From the NCBI RefSeq assembly GCF_003614435.1, contig NZ_CP025546.1:2294001-2358000 (forward strand): a stretch of 64,000 bases of DNA, given 5' to 3'. Positions 1 through 7,782 of the stretch are shown here, one piece after another (the first letter of the stretch is position 1; each line of letters opens with the position of its first letter). A model generated the notes under the pieces. The model saw only the letters and a list, made by a program, of their open reading frames with translations, was not told the DNA's origin and ran no database searches. A program made the position numbers and the translations under genes. This stretch comes from Mycobacterium paragordonae (GTDB taxonomy: Bacteria > Actinomycetota > Actinomycetes > Mycobacteriales > Mycobacteriaceae).

Positions 1-100
1 GGGCCGGCTGCTGCCCGGCCACGGCGGTCTGATGGACCGGCTCGACGGCATCCTGCCGTCCGCGGTGGCCGCCTGGACGGTCCTGACCCTGCTGCCCTGA
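1..100 (+). CDS. cdsA: CdsA, phosphatidate cytidylyltransferase (C-terminal end only)
   Basis: Only the last 32 codons are in the window, starting in frame at base 2 and ending in TGA at 98-100. The peptide contains PGHGGLMDRLDG, the C-terminal signature of CDP-diglyceride synthases, followed by a hydrophobic stretch ending in LTLLP. The enzyme makes CDP-diacylglycerol from phosphatidate and CTP in the plasma membrane, the precursor of cardiolipin and phosphatidylinositol lipids. cdsA directly precedes rlmN in mycobacteria, which supports the call. Confidence 0.9.
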   Translation, partial: GRLLPGHGGLMDRLDGILPSAVAAWTVLTLLP

Positions 101-115
101 GATACTGGACCAGTC

Positions 116-1213
116 ATGGTCCAACAACTGGTATTCGAGGCACCCCGCCGCGGTAAGCCGCCGCGGCACCTGGCCGACCTCGACGCCGCCGGCCGTGCGG
201 AGGCCGTCGCGGAGATGGGGCTGCCGGCGTTCCGGGCCAAGCAACTCGCCAACCAGTACTACGGGCGGCTGATCGCCGACCCGCACCAGATGACCGACCT
301 GCCCGCGGCGGTTCGTGATGCCGTCGCGACGAAGATGTTCCCCGTGTTGCTGACCGCGGCGCGCGAGGTCACCTGCGATGCCGGCCAGACGCGAAAGACG
401 TTGTGGCGGGCGGGCGATGGCGCCACCGTCGAGTCGGTGCTGATGCGCTACCCGCAACGCAACACCGTGTGTATCTCCTCGCAGGCCGGCTGCGGCATGG
501 CGTGCCCGTTCTGTGCCACCGGGCAGGGCGGGCTGACCCGCAACCTGTCGACCGCCGAGATCCTCGAGCAGGTGCGGGCCGCGGCGGTGGCGCTGCGCGA
601 CGACTTCGGCGACCGGTTGTCGAACGTGGTGTTCATGGGCATGGGGGAGCCGCTGGCCAACTATTCGCGCGTGGTGGCCGCGGTGCGTCGCATCACCGAG
701 GCGCCGCCGTCCGGCTTCGGGATCTCGGCGCGCTCGGTCACGGTGTCGACGGTGGGACTGGCCCCGGCGATCCGCAAGCTGGCCGATGAGCGGCTCGGGG
801 TGACGCTGGCGCTGTCGCTGCACACGCCCGACGACGAGCTGCGCGACACGCTGGTGCCGGTCAACAACCGGTGGAAGGTCAGCGAGGTGCTGGACGCGGC
901 CCGCTACTACGCCGACGTGACCGGTCGGCGGGTGTCGATCGAGTACGCGCTGATCCGCGACGTCAACGACCAGCCGTGGCGGGCCGATCTGCTGGGCAAG
1001 CTGCTACATCGCGCGCTGGGCGCCCTGGCGCATGTGAACTTGATCCCGCTGAATCCGACTCCGGGCAGCGACTGGGACGCCAGCCCCAAGCCGGTGGAGC
1101 GCGAGTTCGTCAGACGTGTTCGCGCACAGGGTGTTTCGTGCACGGTGCGGGACACCCGCGGCCGCGAGATCGCAGCGGCGTGCGGACAGCTGGCCGCCGG
1201 AGGCGGCGGGTAG
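116..1213 (+). CDS. rlmN: RlmN, dual-specificity 23S rRNA/tRNA adenine-C2 methyltransferase
   Basis: This 365-residue radical-SAM enzyme methylates C2 of A2503 in 23S rRNA (and A37 of some tRNAs in other bacteria). The 4Fe-4S binding motif CxxxCxxC is C126-C130-C133 in [10 protein letters not shown]119 in NTVCISS fits the conserved upstream cysteine of the family, and the C-terminal [16 protein letters not shown] carries the cysteine that forms the methyl-Cys intermediate. GMGEPLAN is the conserved SAM-binding stretch. Length is normal. The ATG is 15 bases after the cdsA stop, and a GATACT box at 101-106 could be its -10 element. Confidence 0.96.
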   Translation: MVQQLVFEAPRRGKPPRHLADLDAAGRAEAVAEMGLPAFRAKQLANQYYGRLIADPHQMTDLPAAVRDAVATKMFPVLLTAAREVTCDAGQTRKTLWRAGDGATVESVLMRYPQRNTVCISSQAGCGMACPFCATGQGGLTRNLSTAEILEQVRAAAVALRDDFGDRLSNVVFMGMGEPLANYSRVVAAVRRITEAPPSGFGISARSVTVSTVGLAPAIRKLADERLGVTLALSLHTPDDELRDTLVPVNNRWKVSEVLDAARYYADVTGRRVSIEYALIRDVNDQPWRADLLGKLLHRALGALAHVNLIPLNPTPGSDWDASPKPVEREFVRRVRAQGVSCTVRDTRGREIAAACGQLAAGGGG

Positions 1214-1259
1214 CTGGAGCGCACGCCATCGGGCCTGCGGTGCGGACAGCTGGCCGCCG
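1180..1259. repeat. 20-bp direct repeat duplicating the rlmN tail
   Basis: The 20 bases at 1180-1199, coding for the CGQLAA end of RlmN, recur exactly at 1240-1259 in the following intergenic stretch, exactly 60 bases later. The second copy lies outside the gene. It looks like a remnant of a partial tandem duplication of the 3' end of rlmN. Confidence 0.85.
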
Positions 1260-1355
1260 ACTCTGCAGGCTCGGCGACTTAGTCACCCGAGGTGTTGAAC
1301 CTTTCGCCGCCGTCAATACGTCGTCTAAGCAAAACCGGCGAACAGAAGGTGTGCC

Positions 1356-1856
1356 ATGAAACTGCTTTCCCCGCTGAAAATATTCACCGCCGCAGCGGTG
1401 GTCGCGCTGACACTCGGGTTGGCTGCCGCTCCACGGGCAATCGCCGCGGACGACCGCCTGAATTTCACCGCCACCACCCTCAGCGGCGCCCCTTTCAACG
1501 GAGCCACCCTGCAGGGCAAGCCGGCGGTGCTGTGGTTCTGGACGCCGTTCTGCCCGTTCTGCAACGCCGAGGCGCCCGGCCTCAGCCAGGTCGCCGCCGC
1601 CAACCCGGGCGTCACGTTCGTCGGCGTCGCGGCCCATTCCGACGTCGGCCAGATGCAGGGCTTCGTATCCAAGTACGGCCTGAACTTCACCAACCTCAAC
1701 GACGCTGACGGCGCGATCTGGGCGCGCTACAACGTGCCGTGGCAGCCCGCCTGGGTGTTCTACCGCGCCGACGGCTCCTCCACCTTCGTCAACAACACCA
1801 CCTCGGCTTTGTCCCAGCAGGACCTGCAGAGCCGGGTCGCCGCGCTGACGTCCTGA
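1356..1856 (+). CDS. mpt53: Mpt53-like secreted thioredoxin-fold protein (DsbE/DsbA-like)
   Basis: This is a 166-residue exported thiol oxidoreductase. Residues 1-30 are a Sec signal peptide (basic start, hydrophobic core, cleavage near AIA-ADD). The active site is WFWTPFCPFC with C66-P-F-C69. Mpt53 (Rv2878c) is the M. tuberculosis secreted DsbE/DsbA-like antigen that oxidises folding proteins outside the membrane. An AGAAGG Shine-Dalgarno lies at 1344-1349, 6 bases before the ATG. The next gene, a CcdA-like membrane protein, starts 2 bases after the stop, so the two are probably co-expressed as a periplasmic thiol-redox pair. Confidence 0.92.
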   Translation: MKLLSPLKIFTAAAVVALTLGLAAAPRAIAADDRLNFTATTLSGAPFNGATLQGKPAVLWFWTPFCPFCNAEAPGLSQVAAANPGVTFVGVAAHSDVGQMQGFVSKYGLNFTNLNDADGAIWARYNVPWQPAWVFYRADGSSTFVNNTTSALSQQDLQSRVAALTS

Positions 1857-1858
1857 GG

Positions 1859-2728
1859 GTGCACCACGCCCTGATCGGCTTGGCCTTCGCCGCCGGACTG
1901 GTGGCCGCGCTGAATCCGTGCGGATTCGCCATGCTGCCCGCCTACCTGCTCCTGGTGGTACGCGGCCGGGAATCGGCCAGCCCGATCTCCGCCGCCGGCC
2001 GCGCGCTGGCCGCGACGCTGGGCATGGCGCTCGGGTTCATCACGGTCTTCGGCGTGTTCGGCGTGCTGACCATATCGGCGGCCACCACCGTCCAGCGCTA
2101 CCTGCCTTACGTGACCGTGGTGATCGGGGTGCTGCTGATGGGGCTCGGTGCCTGGTTGCTGTCGGGCCGGGAGCTGACAGGGCTGGCGCCCGTCGGCCCG
2201 CGCTGGGCTCCCACCGCACGGCTCGGCTCGTTCTACGGATACGGAGTCAGCTATGCGATCGCCTCCTTGTCGTGCACGGTCGGGCCGTTTCTGGCAGTCA
2301 CCGGCGCCGGGCTGCGCGGCGGCTCGGTGCTGGACGGCGTGGCGGTCTACGGCGCCTACATCGCCGGGCTGACGCTGGTGGTCGGAGCACTGGCGATCGC
2401 GACGGCGACTGCCCGCTCGACGCTGGTCGCCCGGATGCGGGCGGTCCTGCCGTTCGTCAACCGCCTCAGCGGTGTCCTCTTGATCCTGGTAGGGGCCTAC
2501 GTCGGCTATTACGGCGTGTACGAGGTGCGGCTATTCGGCGCGAACGGCAACCCCGAGGATTCGGTGATCGCCGCCGCGGGACGCCTGCAGGGCTCGATCG
2601 CCGGGTGGGTGCACGGTCATGCCGGCTGGCCGTGGGTAGTGGTGCTGGCTCTGGCGGCAATCGGTGCATTGACCGCCACCTGGTACCGGCGGCGACGCGG
2701 CGGCGACACCACAAGCAATTGCGCGTGA
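1859..2728 (+). CDS. CcdA/DsbD-type membrane thiol-disulfide transporter
   Basis: This is a 289-residue integral membrane protein of the CcdA/DsbD transmembrane family (Rv2877c-like). The first helix contains LNPCGFAMLPAYLL (C21) and the middle contains SLSCTVGPFL (C139). These two membrane cysteines are the ones that relay electrons from cytoplasmic thioredoxin to the outside. Several hydrophobic helices follow, and the tail is basic (RRRRG). I chose GTG at 1859, right after the mpt53 stop; the open frame extends further upstream but only inside mpt53. Coupling to mpt53 suggests it services that thioredoxin-like partner. Confidence 0.9.
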   Translation: MHHALIGLAFAAGLVAALNPCGFAMLPAYLLLVVRGRESASPISAAGRALAATLGMALGFITVFGVFGVLTISAATTVQRYLPYVTVVIGVLLMGLGAWLLSGRELTGLAPVGPRWAPTARLGSFYGYGVSYAIASLSCTVGPFLAVTGAGLRGGSVLDGVAVYGAYIAGLTLVVGALAIATATARSTLVARMRAVLPFVNRLSGVLLILVGAYVGYYGVYEVRLFGANGNPEDSVIAAAGRLQGSIAGWVHGHAGWPWVVVLALAAIGALTATWYRRRRGGDTTSNCA

Positions 2729-2753
2729 CACCATAATGGTGTCATCATGACAC
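2726..2753. promoter_or_regulatory. Overlapping palindromic operator before the RHH gene
   Basis: Two perfect palindromes overlap here. One has 9-bp arms, TGACACCAT-A-ATGGTGTCA (2726-2744). The other has 7-bp arms, GTGTCAT-C-ATGACAC (2739-2753). A CATAAT -10-like box (2732-2737) lies inside the first. The GTG start of the ribbon-helix-helix gene follows at 2755 with no Shine-Dalgarno. I infer an autoregulatory operator covering the promoter. Confidence 0.7.
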
Positions 2754-2754
2754 T

Positions 2755-3249
2755 GTGGATTTGCAGCCCTACATCGACGCCGTCCGCAACGAGCTGACGG
2801 TGGCCGCTTCGGCCGCCGGCGCAGAGGCGCAGGATCTGGCCGAGCGGTTGACCGCTCCACTGGAATCCGCGCTGCGTCTGGCGCTGCTGGAAGCGCTGTC
2901 GGCGGCCGCCGAGGAAATCACCGGCGAACTGGCACCGGGTTCGGTCGAACTTCGGTTGCACGGCCGCGACCCGGAATTCGTCGTCGGCCCAGCGCCCGAT
3001 GAACAGAGTTTCGACGGCGCCGCCGACCAGGCGTTCGTAACGCCACTCGATGACGACGGCGCCACCTGGCGGGTCACTCTCCGATTGCCGGAAGGACTGC
3101 GGGCTTCGATCGAAGCGGCGGCTCGTCGCGACGGTGCCTCGCTGAACAGCTGGCTGGTACGGGCCGCGGCCACGCAGGCGGGTGGCGATCAACGCACCGC
3201 CCGCTCCACCCACCGCAATGCGCACCGCCTCACCGGCTGGGCGCGCTGA
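2755..3249 (+). CDS. Ribbon-helix-helix (HicB/Arc-like) DNA-binding protein
   Basis: This is a 164-residue protein. Residues 1-65 are alanine-rich and predicted helical; the middle is acidic. Residues about 105-145 (TLRLPEGLRASIEAAARRDG, then SLNSWLVRAA) match the strand-helix-helix of HicB-C/Arc-type repressors. GTG 2755 starts immediately after a double palindrome that is the obvious target for self-repression. It is followed 18 bases later by a DUF4097 gene, a pairing I know from other actinobacteria. There is no toxin-like partner such as HicA, so I read it as a transcription factor rather than half of a toxin-antitoxin module. Confidence 0.75.
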   Translation: MDLQPYIDAVRNELTVAASAAGAEAQDLAERLTAPLESALRLALLEALSAAAEEITGELAPGSVELRLHGRDPEFVVGPAPDEQSFDGAADQAFVTPLDDDGATWRVTLRLPEGLRASIEAAARRDGASLNSWLVRAAATQAGGDQRTARSTHRNAHRLTGWAR

Positions 3250-3267
3250 ACACCAAGGAGACCAACC

Positions 3268-4071
3268 ATGTCGTTATTCACCACGCCCGATCCGATCAGC
3301 GTCCGAGTCGAGGCCGGCGCCGGATCGGTCCGGCTCAGCGCGACCGAGCGCACCGACACCGTCGTGCAGGTACGACCCGACGATGACGCCTGCGACGCCG
3401 ACGTATGGGCCGCCGACCACGTCCGTGTCGACTTCCGGGACGGCCGGTTGACCGTGGCCACTCCCAGACGTGCGCGGCATCGCGCCGGGGCCGTGCAGAT
3501 CGACATCGAGCTGCCGTCCCGATCGCGGCTCTACGCGACGCTGGGTTCCGCTGACCTGCGCGCCGAAGGGGCCTACTGCGACGTGCGGCTCGCCACCGCC
3601 AGCGGCGACGCCGAAATTGACACAGTGACCGGAAAGCTCAAGAGCGTCAACGCTTCTGGCTCGCTGGCCGTACAGTCGGTCGAGGGTTATGCCTCGATCG
3701 CGACGTCCTCAGGTTCGGCGCGCATCGAAAGTCTCGATGGCGAGCTGAAGTTCAAGGGGGCCAGTGGATCGCTGTCCGTCGACACCATGCGCGGCGTCGT
3801 CAAGTCACGCACCGCGTCGGGATCGGTGATCATCGAGTCCGGCATCCGGGGCGTAGTGGATGCGCACACCAGCAGCGGTGAGGTGGCCGTCGGCGTTCCG
3901 GAGGGCACCGCCGTCCGGTTCGACATCGTCACCGGCTCCGGCAGCGTCACCAACCGACTGACAACGGCGGACGGGCCGCAGGCCGACGACGAAACACTGG
4001 TCCTACAAGTCCGCAGCGGCTCCGGAGACGTCCACATCCACCGGGACCCGGTCGCTGCGCCGGCTACCTGA
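3268..4071 (+). CDS. DUF4097-family beta-solenoid protein
   Basis: This is a 267-residue protein with no signal peptide or membrane segment. From about residue 95 it consists of short repeats of the type SGSARIESLDGEL, SGSLSVDTMRG, SGSVIIESGIRG and SGEVAVGV, the stacked-strand pattern of DUF4097 (LiaG-like) proteins. Its molecular function is unknown. A good AAGGAG Shine-Dalgarno (3254-3259) precedes ATG 3268. It is probably co-transcribed with the RHH gene upstream. Its stop codon falls inside a 21-bp tandem repeat shared with the converging gene. Confidence 0.8.
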   Translation: MSLFTTPDPISVRVEAGAGSVRLSATERTDTVVQVRPDDDACDADVWAADHVRVDFRDGRLTVATPRRARHRAGAVQIDIELPSRSRLYATLGSADLRAEGAYCDVRLATASGDAEIDTVTGKLKSVNASGSLAVQSVEGYASIATSSGSARIESLDGELKFKGASGSLSVDTMRGVVKSRTASGSVIIESGIRGVVDAHTSSGEVAVGVPEGTAVRFDIVTGSGSVTNRLTTADGPQADDETLVLQVRSGSGDVHIHRDPVAAPAT

Positions 4072-4102
4072 GCCAGCCGCTCCGGCTACCTGAGCCAGCC
4101 GC
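4060..4102. repeat. 21-bp tandem repeat at the convergent gene ends
   Basis: The 21 bases at 4060-4080 recur exactly at 4082-4102, separated by one base. On the plus strand the first copy holds the stop of the DUF4097 gene. On the minus strand the second copy encodes the last codons (GWLR, stop) of the opposing membrane protein. The duplication seems to have separated two stop codons that once shared the same bases. Confidence 0.9.
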
Positions 4103-4340
4103 GCCGGCGACCCCAGATGTCGCGCACCAGCACGAACAGCGCCAGCGCGGCAAACCCGATCAGGAACCAGTCCTCGACGTGACCGACGTGGTTACCCCGC
4201 AACATCGCCAACAGGAAGATGACGATCAACAACCCGGTGAGATGCCACGTGCGGTAGTTGATCCTGCTCCAACCCCAGCGCGCGGACGGCACCTCGGCCT
4301 CGTCGACGCCGGCGTACGGCTCCACCTCAGTACTGGCCAC
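4086..4340 (-). CDS. Small two-helix membrane protein (Rv2876-like)
   Basis: This is an 84-residue protein with two hydrophobic segments ([14 protein letters not shown] and [15 protein letters not shown]), a conserved-looking [11 protein letters not shown] loop between them and a basic RRRG tail. It resembles the Rv2876 product next to mpt70 in M. tuberculosis. Function is unknown. I prefer GTG 4340 because a strong GGAGGG Shine-Dalgarno lies just upstream (CCCTCC at 4347-4352 on the plus strand). An in-frame ATG at 4385, which would give 99 residues, is the alternative and may be used in other annotations. Confidence 0.75.
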   Translation of the reverse strand: MASTEVEPYAGVDEAEVPSARWGWSRINYRTWHLTGLLIVIFLLAMLRGNHVGHVEDWFLIGFAALALFVLVRDIWGRRRGWLR

Positions 4341-4454
4341 GGCGATCCCTCCGGTTGTCACTCGGAACTGACACTGCCTGAACATTCTGGCACAGGCCGT
4401 TCGTCCGCAGTCAGGTCTCCAACCGAAGGGATCGCCGCGACACAGCTAGCGTGC

Positions 4455-5033
4455 TCACGCAGGCGGCATCAGCACCGTGTCGATCATGTAGACCTGCGCG
4501 TTGGCCGTCGACACGCCGCCGCAGACCACTCCGGCGTTGTTGACCCGGAGGTTGTTGCCCATGCCGGTGACCGTCACGTTGCCGCCCTGCAGCGTCTTGT
4601 GGGTGCCGATCACCCGGTTGGGGCTGGCCTGCCCACTGACCACGTGATAGGTCAGGATGCTGGTCAGCAGATTCGAGTCGGTCTTGAGCTGCTCGATGGT
4701 GGCCGGCGGCAGCTTGCCGAAGGCGGCGTCGGTCGGCGCGAACACGGTGTACTGACCGCTGTTGAGGGTGTCGACCAGGTTCACCTGCGGGTTGAGCTGG
4801 CCGGACAGTGCCGACGTCAGCGTGGTCAGCATCGGGTTGGCGGCCGCCGCCTCGGTGACCGGGACCTGCGACATGCCCTGCACCGACGCCGGGCCGGTGG
4901 GGTTGGCCGCCGCGTAGTCCGCGCATCCCGGACCGACCAGGTCGCTGGCCGCCGCGGTCGGAGCCAGCGCTACGCCGCACGCCATCAGCGCGACCGTGAA
5001 ACCGGTTGCTGCCATTGAGGTTTTGGTCTTCAT
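4455..5033 (-). CDS. mpt70: Mpt70-like secreted fasciclin-domain antigen
   Basis: This 192-residue secreted protein has a signal peptide at 1-30 (cleavage near TAAAS) and one FAS1 (fasciclin) domain. Seen in the domain are [21 protein letters not shown] and the C-terminal [11 protein letters not shown]. It parallels MPT70/MPB70 of the M. tuberculosis complex, a SigK-regulated secreted adhesion-like antigen. It is a close paralogue of Mpt83 at 7.0-7.6 kb; the two share long identical blocks in the FAS1 domain. GAGGAG precedes the ATG. A SigK-type promoter lies at 5082-5108, between it and dipZ. Confidence 0.94.
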   Translation of the reverse strand: MKTKTSMAATGFTVALMACGVALAPTAAASDLVGPGCADYAAANPTGPASVQGMSQVPVTEAAAANPMLTTLTSALSGQLNPQVNLVDTLNSGQYTVFAPTDAAFGKLPPATIEQLKTDSNLLTSILTYHVVSGQASPNRVIGTHKTLQGGNVTVTGMGNNLRVNNAGVVCGGVSTANAQVYMIDTVLMPPA

Positions 5034-5081
5034 GGTTAGTTCGCTCCTCGTGGTGAGTGTTGCAGACCCCTGACATCAAGG

Positions 5082-5108
5082 ATTCGGAGCCGAGCAGCAT
5101 CCGGACGG
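5082..5108 (-). promoter_or_regulatory. SigK-type promoter of mpt70
   Basis: On the minus strand CCGTCC (5108-5103) is followed after 15 bases by CCGAAT (5087-5082). The mpt83 promoter has the same layout, CCATCC-N15-CCGAAT. CCATCC/CCGAAT is, from memory, the mycobacterial SigK consensus. It leaves a leader of about 40 bases before the mpt70 ATG. Confidence 0.7.
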
Positions 5109-5111
5109 GTG

Positions 5112-6842
5112 TCAGCCGTAGGTGAAGGAGAAAACCTGCAATCCCTTGCTGGCCCGCACCTCGATGGTCCCGGAAGACTGGCGGGGATCCGCGACGATCT
5201 GGTGCGACGTCGGCGGCCCGTCGATCGCCAGCGTGGTCGGCTTGCCGTTGCGTGTCACCGTCAGCGTGCCGGTGCCGCCGACCACGAGGTAGATGTCTTT
5301 GGCGTGGTAGTTGAGCTTGATGGTTGAGTCGTCGCCGGTGGCCGTGGCGCCCTGATAGTCCAGCGCCCACGGGCCGGCCAGGGCGAAACTGTCGGCGGCC
5401 AACGTGGGTGGGTAGCGGAACATCTGGGCGCCCTCGTCGTACTGCCCGCCACCGCCGTAATTCACGGCCTTGCCGACGGCGAAGTAGGTCTCGGCAGTGG
5501 TGATCGCTTTCGGCGTGAGGTCGGGCGCCCCGACGGGGCCGGGTAGTGCGACACCGGGCCTGGCATCGGCGAGCAACTGCCTGATCAGCTGCTCGGTATC
5601 GTCGTAGCCGCCCTCGCCGAACTTCAGATGCCGCACGGTGCCGTTGGCGTCGATCAGATACTCGGCCGGCCAATAGCGATTGCGGTAGTTGGTCCATGTG
5701 GAGTAGTTGTTGTCCAGCGCCACAGGGTATTTGATGTTCAGGTCGGCTGCGCCCTTGCTGACGTTGTCGGGCACTTTCTCGAAGGCGTACTCGGGAGTGT
5801 GGACACCGATGACCTCCAGACCGGCGTCCTTGTAGGCCTGATACCAGCCGACGACGTGGGGGATGGCCCGTTGGCAGTTGATGCACGAGTAGGCCCAAAA
5901 GTCGATCAGAACGACCTTGCCGCGCAAGGATTTCAGGGTGATCGGCTGATTGCCCGGCGTGTTGAGCCATCCCGTGAGACCCCGTAGATCTGGTGCGGGC
6001 CCGCAGTTTTCGAGTTTTTTTCCGCCCTGCGTGCAGTTCGACAGCGCCATGTTCTGGTCGGTGACGATGCCGCCGAGTTTCTCCTGCACCTGCTCAGAGC
6101 CACCGACCTTCTCCTGCAGGGATGCGGTGTAGTCGGGAATGGCGCGCTGCAGTACGGCCGGAAGGTCGAATACCAGCGCGACCGCGAGCAGGATCGTCAC
6201 GATCCCGGCGCCGATCCGGATCTCACGCTGGCGGCGCCGAAACGCACTGACCCGCTGAGCAATTCGTTGGCCGGCCAGGGCGAAGAACAACAACGGCAAC
6301 GCGGCGCCGACCGCGAACGCGGCGGTGAGCACCACGGTGCCGGCGCCGATCTGCGCGGTCGCCCCGGCCACCACGATCGCGGCCAGGACCGGACCCGCGC
6401 ACGGCACGTACAGCACCCCCAGCGCCAACCCGAGCCCGAAACCGTTGCCGCGCGTGGCGATCTGCTTCTGCGGAATACGTGAGAAGGGCCGCTCGAGCAG
6501 CTGCTCGAAACGAGGGAAGATCAGACCGGCTCCGATGGCCACCAGCGCGACCAGCGCGACCCAGCGGATGGCATCCTGCGGCAGGTGCAGTGCAGAGAGC
6601 AATGCCGAGCCGAGCAGGGTCACGACACTGAAACTGAGCACCAGCCCGCCGATCACCCGGTAGGGGCGCGACGCCTCCGAACGGGTGGGCTTGGCTTTGA
6701 CGGCCACCGCGCCGTCGGTCGGCACCTCTCGCGAGGTGGTGTTCGCACCGGAAAAGAAGATCACCGGCAGCACCGGCAGGATGCACGGTGAGATGCCGGT
6801 GATCAGACCGCCGAGAAAGCCGATCAGCGCCAAGGTCCACAT
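5112..6842 (-). CDS. dipZ: DipZ, CcdA-thioredoxin fusion thiol-redox membrane protein
   Basis: This 576-residue protein has three parts. Residues 1-230 are a CcdA/DsbD membrane domain with [10 protein letters not shown] (C20) and [11 protein letters not shown] (C148). Residues about 280-420 are an extracytoplasmic thioredoxin-like domain with active site WAYSCINC (C320, C323). The C-terminal 150 residues form a beta-rich domain of the type reported for M. tuberculosis DipZ. It should carry reducing equivalents across the membrane to exported cysteine proteins. It sits between mpt83 and mpt70 as in the tubercle bacilli. No clear Shine-Dalgarno precedes ATG 6842, and a terminator separates it from mpt83, so its expression may be lower or independent. 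Confidence 0.93.
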   Translation of the reverse strand: MWTLALIGFLGGLITGISPCILPVLPVIFFSGANTTSREVPTDGAVAVKAKPTRSEASRPYRVIGGLVLSFSVVTLLGSALLSALHLPQDAIRWVALVALVAIGAGLIFPRFEQLLERPFSRIPQKQIATRGNGFGLGLALGVLYVPCAGPVLAAIVVAGATAQIGAGTVVLTAAFAVGAALPLLFFALAGQRIAQRVSAFRRRQREIRIGAGIVTILLAVALVFDLPAVLQRAIPDYTASLQEKVGGSEQVQEKLGGIVTDQNMALSNCTQGGKKLENCGPAPDLRGLTGWLNTPGNQPITLKSLRGKVVLIDFWAYSCINCQRAIPHVVGWYQAYKDAGLEVIGVHTPEYAFEKVPDNVSKGAADLNIKYPVALDNNYSTWTNYRNRYWPAEYLIDANGTVRHLKFGEGGYDDTEQLIRQLLADARPGVALPGPVGAPDLTPKAITTAETYFAVGKAVNYGGGGQYDEGAQMFRYPPTLAADSFALAGPWALDYQGATATGDDSTIKLNYHAKDIYLVVGGTGTLTVTRNGKPTTLAIDGPPTSHQIVADPRQSSGTIEVRASKGLQVFSFTYG

Positions 6843-6883
6843 GTCAGTTATTCGTCACGGGGGCGGTCCCGGATTGGTTCAAA

Positions 6884-6919
6884 GCCAACCAAGAAGCCAA
6901 CCAAAAAGCCAACGAAAAA
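6884..6919. repeat. Three 12-bp tandem repeats extending a terminator U-tract
   Basis: Three units read GCCAACCAAGAA, GCCAACCAAAAA and GCCAACGAAAAA on the plus strand. On the minus strand each supplies a T-rich run directly after the mpt83 terminator hairpin. The repeat is outside any gene. Confidence 0.85.
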
Positions 6920-6946
6920 GGCAGCCCACCTGGGGTGGGCCGCCTT
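6911..6946 (-). terminator. Intrinsic terminator of mpt83
   Basis: The hairpin has arms AAGGC-A-GCCCACC (6918-6930) and GGTGGGC-C-GCCTT (6934-6946) with a 3-base loop. That is 12 pairs with one mismatch. On the minus strand it is followed by TTTTT. It begins about 20 bases after the mpt83 stop. It is a textbook Rho-independent signal, unusual for a mycobacterium. Confidence 0.8.
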
Positions 6947-6966
6947 CGTCCAGACATACGAGATTG

Positions 6967-7650
6967 TCACTGGCCCGGGGGCATCAGCACCGTGTCGATC
7001 ATGTAGACCGTCGCGTTCGCGGTGTGCACGCCGCCGCACACCAGGCCCGAGGTGTTGACCTTCAGATCGTTACCGGCGCCGGTCACCGTCACATCGGCAC
7101 CTTGCAACGTCTTGTGGGTCCCGGCCACCTTGGCCGGGCTCGCCTGTCCGTTCACCACGTGGTAGGTCAAGATGCTGTTGAGCAGCTTGGCGTCGGTCTT
7201 GAGCTGGTCGAGGGTGGCCGCCGGGAGCTTGTCGAAGGCGGCGTTGGTGGGCGCGAACACGGTGTACTGCCCGCTGTTCAGCGTGTCCACCAGGTTCACC
7301 TGCGGGTTCAGCTTGCCGGACAACGCCGAGGTCAGCGTGGTCAGCATCGGGTTGTTCGACGCCGCGGTCGCGACGGGGTCCTGCGCCATGCCGGCGACCG
7401 ACCCGGGACCGGTGGGGTTCTGGGCGGCGTATTCCGAGCAGCCGGGACCGATGAGATCGGCGGCGGGGTCAGCCTTACCCGATGACGGAGCGGACGACGG
7501 CGCCGAGCTGGTTGCGACCGAGACGCTCGCGGAGGTGGCGCTGCTGGTGCCCTGCGACGCGGGCTTGCTGCTGGAACACCCGGCGACGCCGGCGATTGCG
7601 ATCGCCGCGAGAGCCGCTGCCGCCACTGACTTGGCCTGATTGTTCATCAC
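6967..7650 (-). CDS. mpt83: Mpt83-like fasciclin-domain lipoprotein antigen
   Basis: This 227-residue surface lipoprotein has a signal peptide with lipobox GVAGC (C25), a Ser/Ala/Thr-rich linker (26-62) and a FAS1 domain. The domain contains [21 protein letters not shown] and [11 protein letters not shown]. It matches MPT83 (Rv2873), the lipid-anchored counterpart of MPT70. I chose GTG 7650 over ATG 7647 because an AAAGGA motif is better spaced (8 bases), and the known MPT83 start aligns there. A SigK-type promoter sits at 7723-7749 and an intrinsic terminator at 6911-6946. Confidence 0.94.
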   Translation of the reverse strand: MMNNQAKSVAAAALAAIAIAGVAGCSSSKPASQGTSSATSASVSVATSSAPSSAPSSGKADPAADLIGPGCSEYAAQNPTGPGSVAGMAQDPVATAASNNPMLTTLTSALSGKLNPQVNLVDTLNSGQYTVFAPTNAAFDKLPAATLDQLKTDAKLLNSILTYHVVNGQASPAKVAGTHKTLQGADVTVTGAGNDLKVNTSGLVCGGVHTANATVYMIDTVLMPPGQ

Positions 7651-7722
7651 GTGTCAATTCCTTTGTTAGGGAACACATTCGAAGTGGCGGCCGACGCCGC
7701 CATTGGTGCCGTACACAAAGTC

Positions 7723-7749
7723 ATTCGGAGTGAGGGTGATCACGGATGG
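7723..7749 (-). promoter_or_regulatory. SigK-type promoter of mpt83
   Basis: On the minus strand CCATCC (7749-7744) is followed after 15 bases by CCGAAT (7728-7723). This matches both hexamers of the SigK consensus as I remember it and has the same spacing as the mpt70 promoter. It predicts a leader of about 65 bases. Confidence 0.75.
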
Positions 7750-7770
7750 GTGCGATTTCGAAAAGGGCGG

Positions 7771-7776
7771 CACAAT
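7771..7776 (+). promoter_or_regulatory. -10 element of dxr, leaderless
   Basis: CACAAT is followed by 6 bases and then the GTG of dxr at 7783. Transcription would start at or next to the start codon, as in mycobacterial leaderless mRNAs. Confidence 0.5.
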
Positions 7777-7782
7777 AGGTGG

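Noticed and set aside
2755..4071. HicAB-type toxin-antitoxin module
   Set aside because: The RHH domain resembles HicB, but the partner is a DUF4097 beta-repeat protein, not a HicA-like dsRNA-binding toxin.
6848..7039. Small membrane-like ORF with VGFL repeats near the mpt83 end
   Set aside because: It runs through the 3' end of mpt83 and its terminator; the VGFL repeats are simply the U-tract repeat read as codons.
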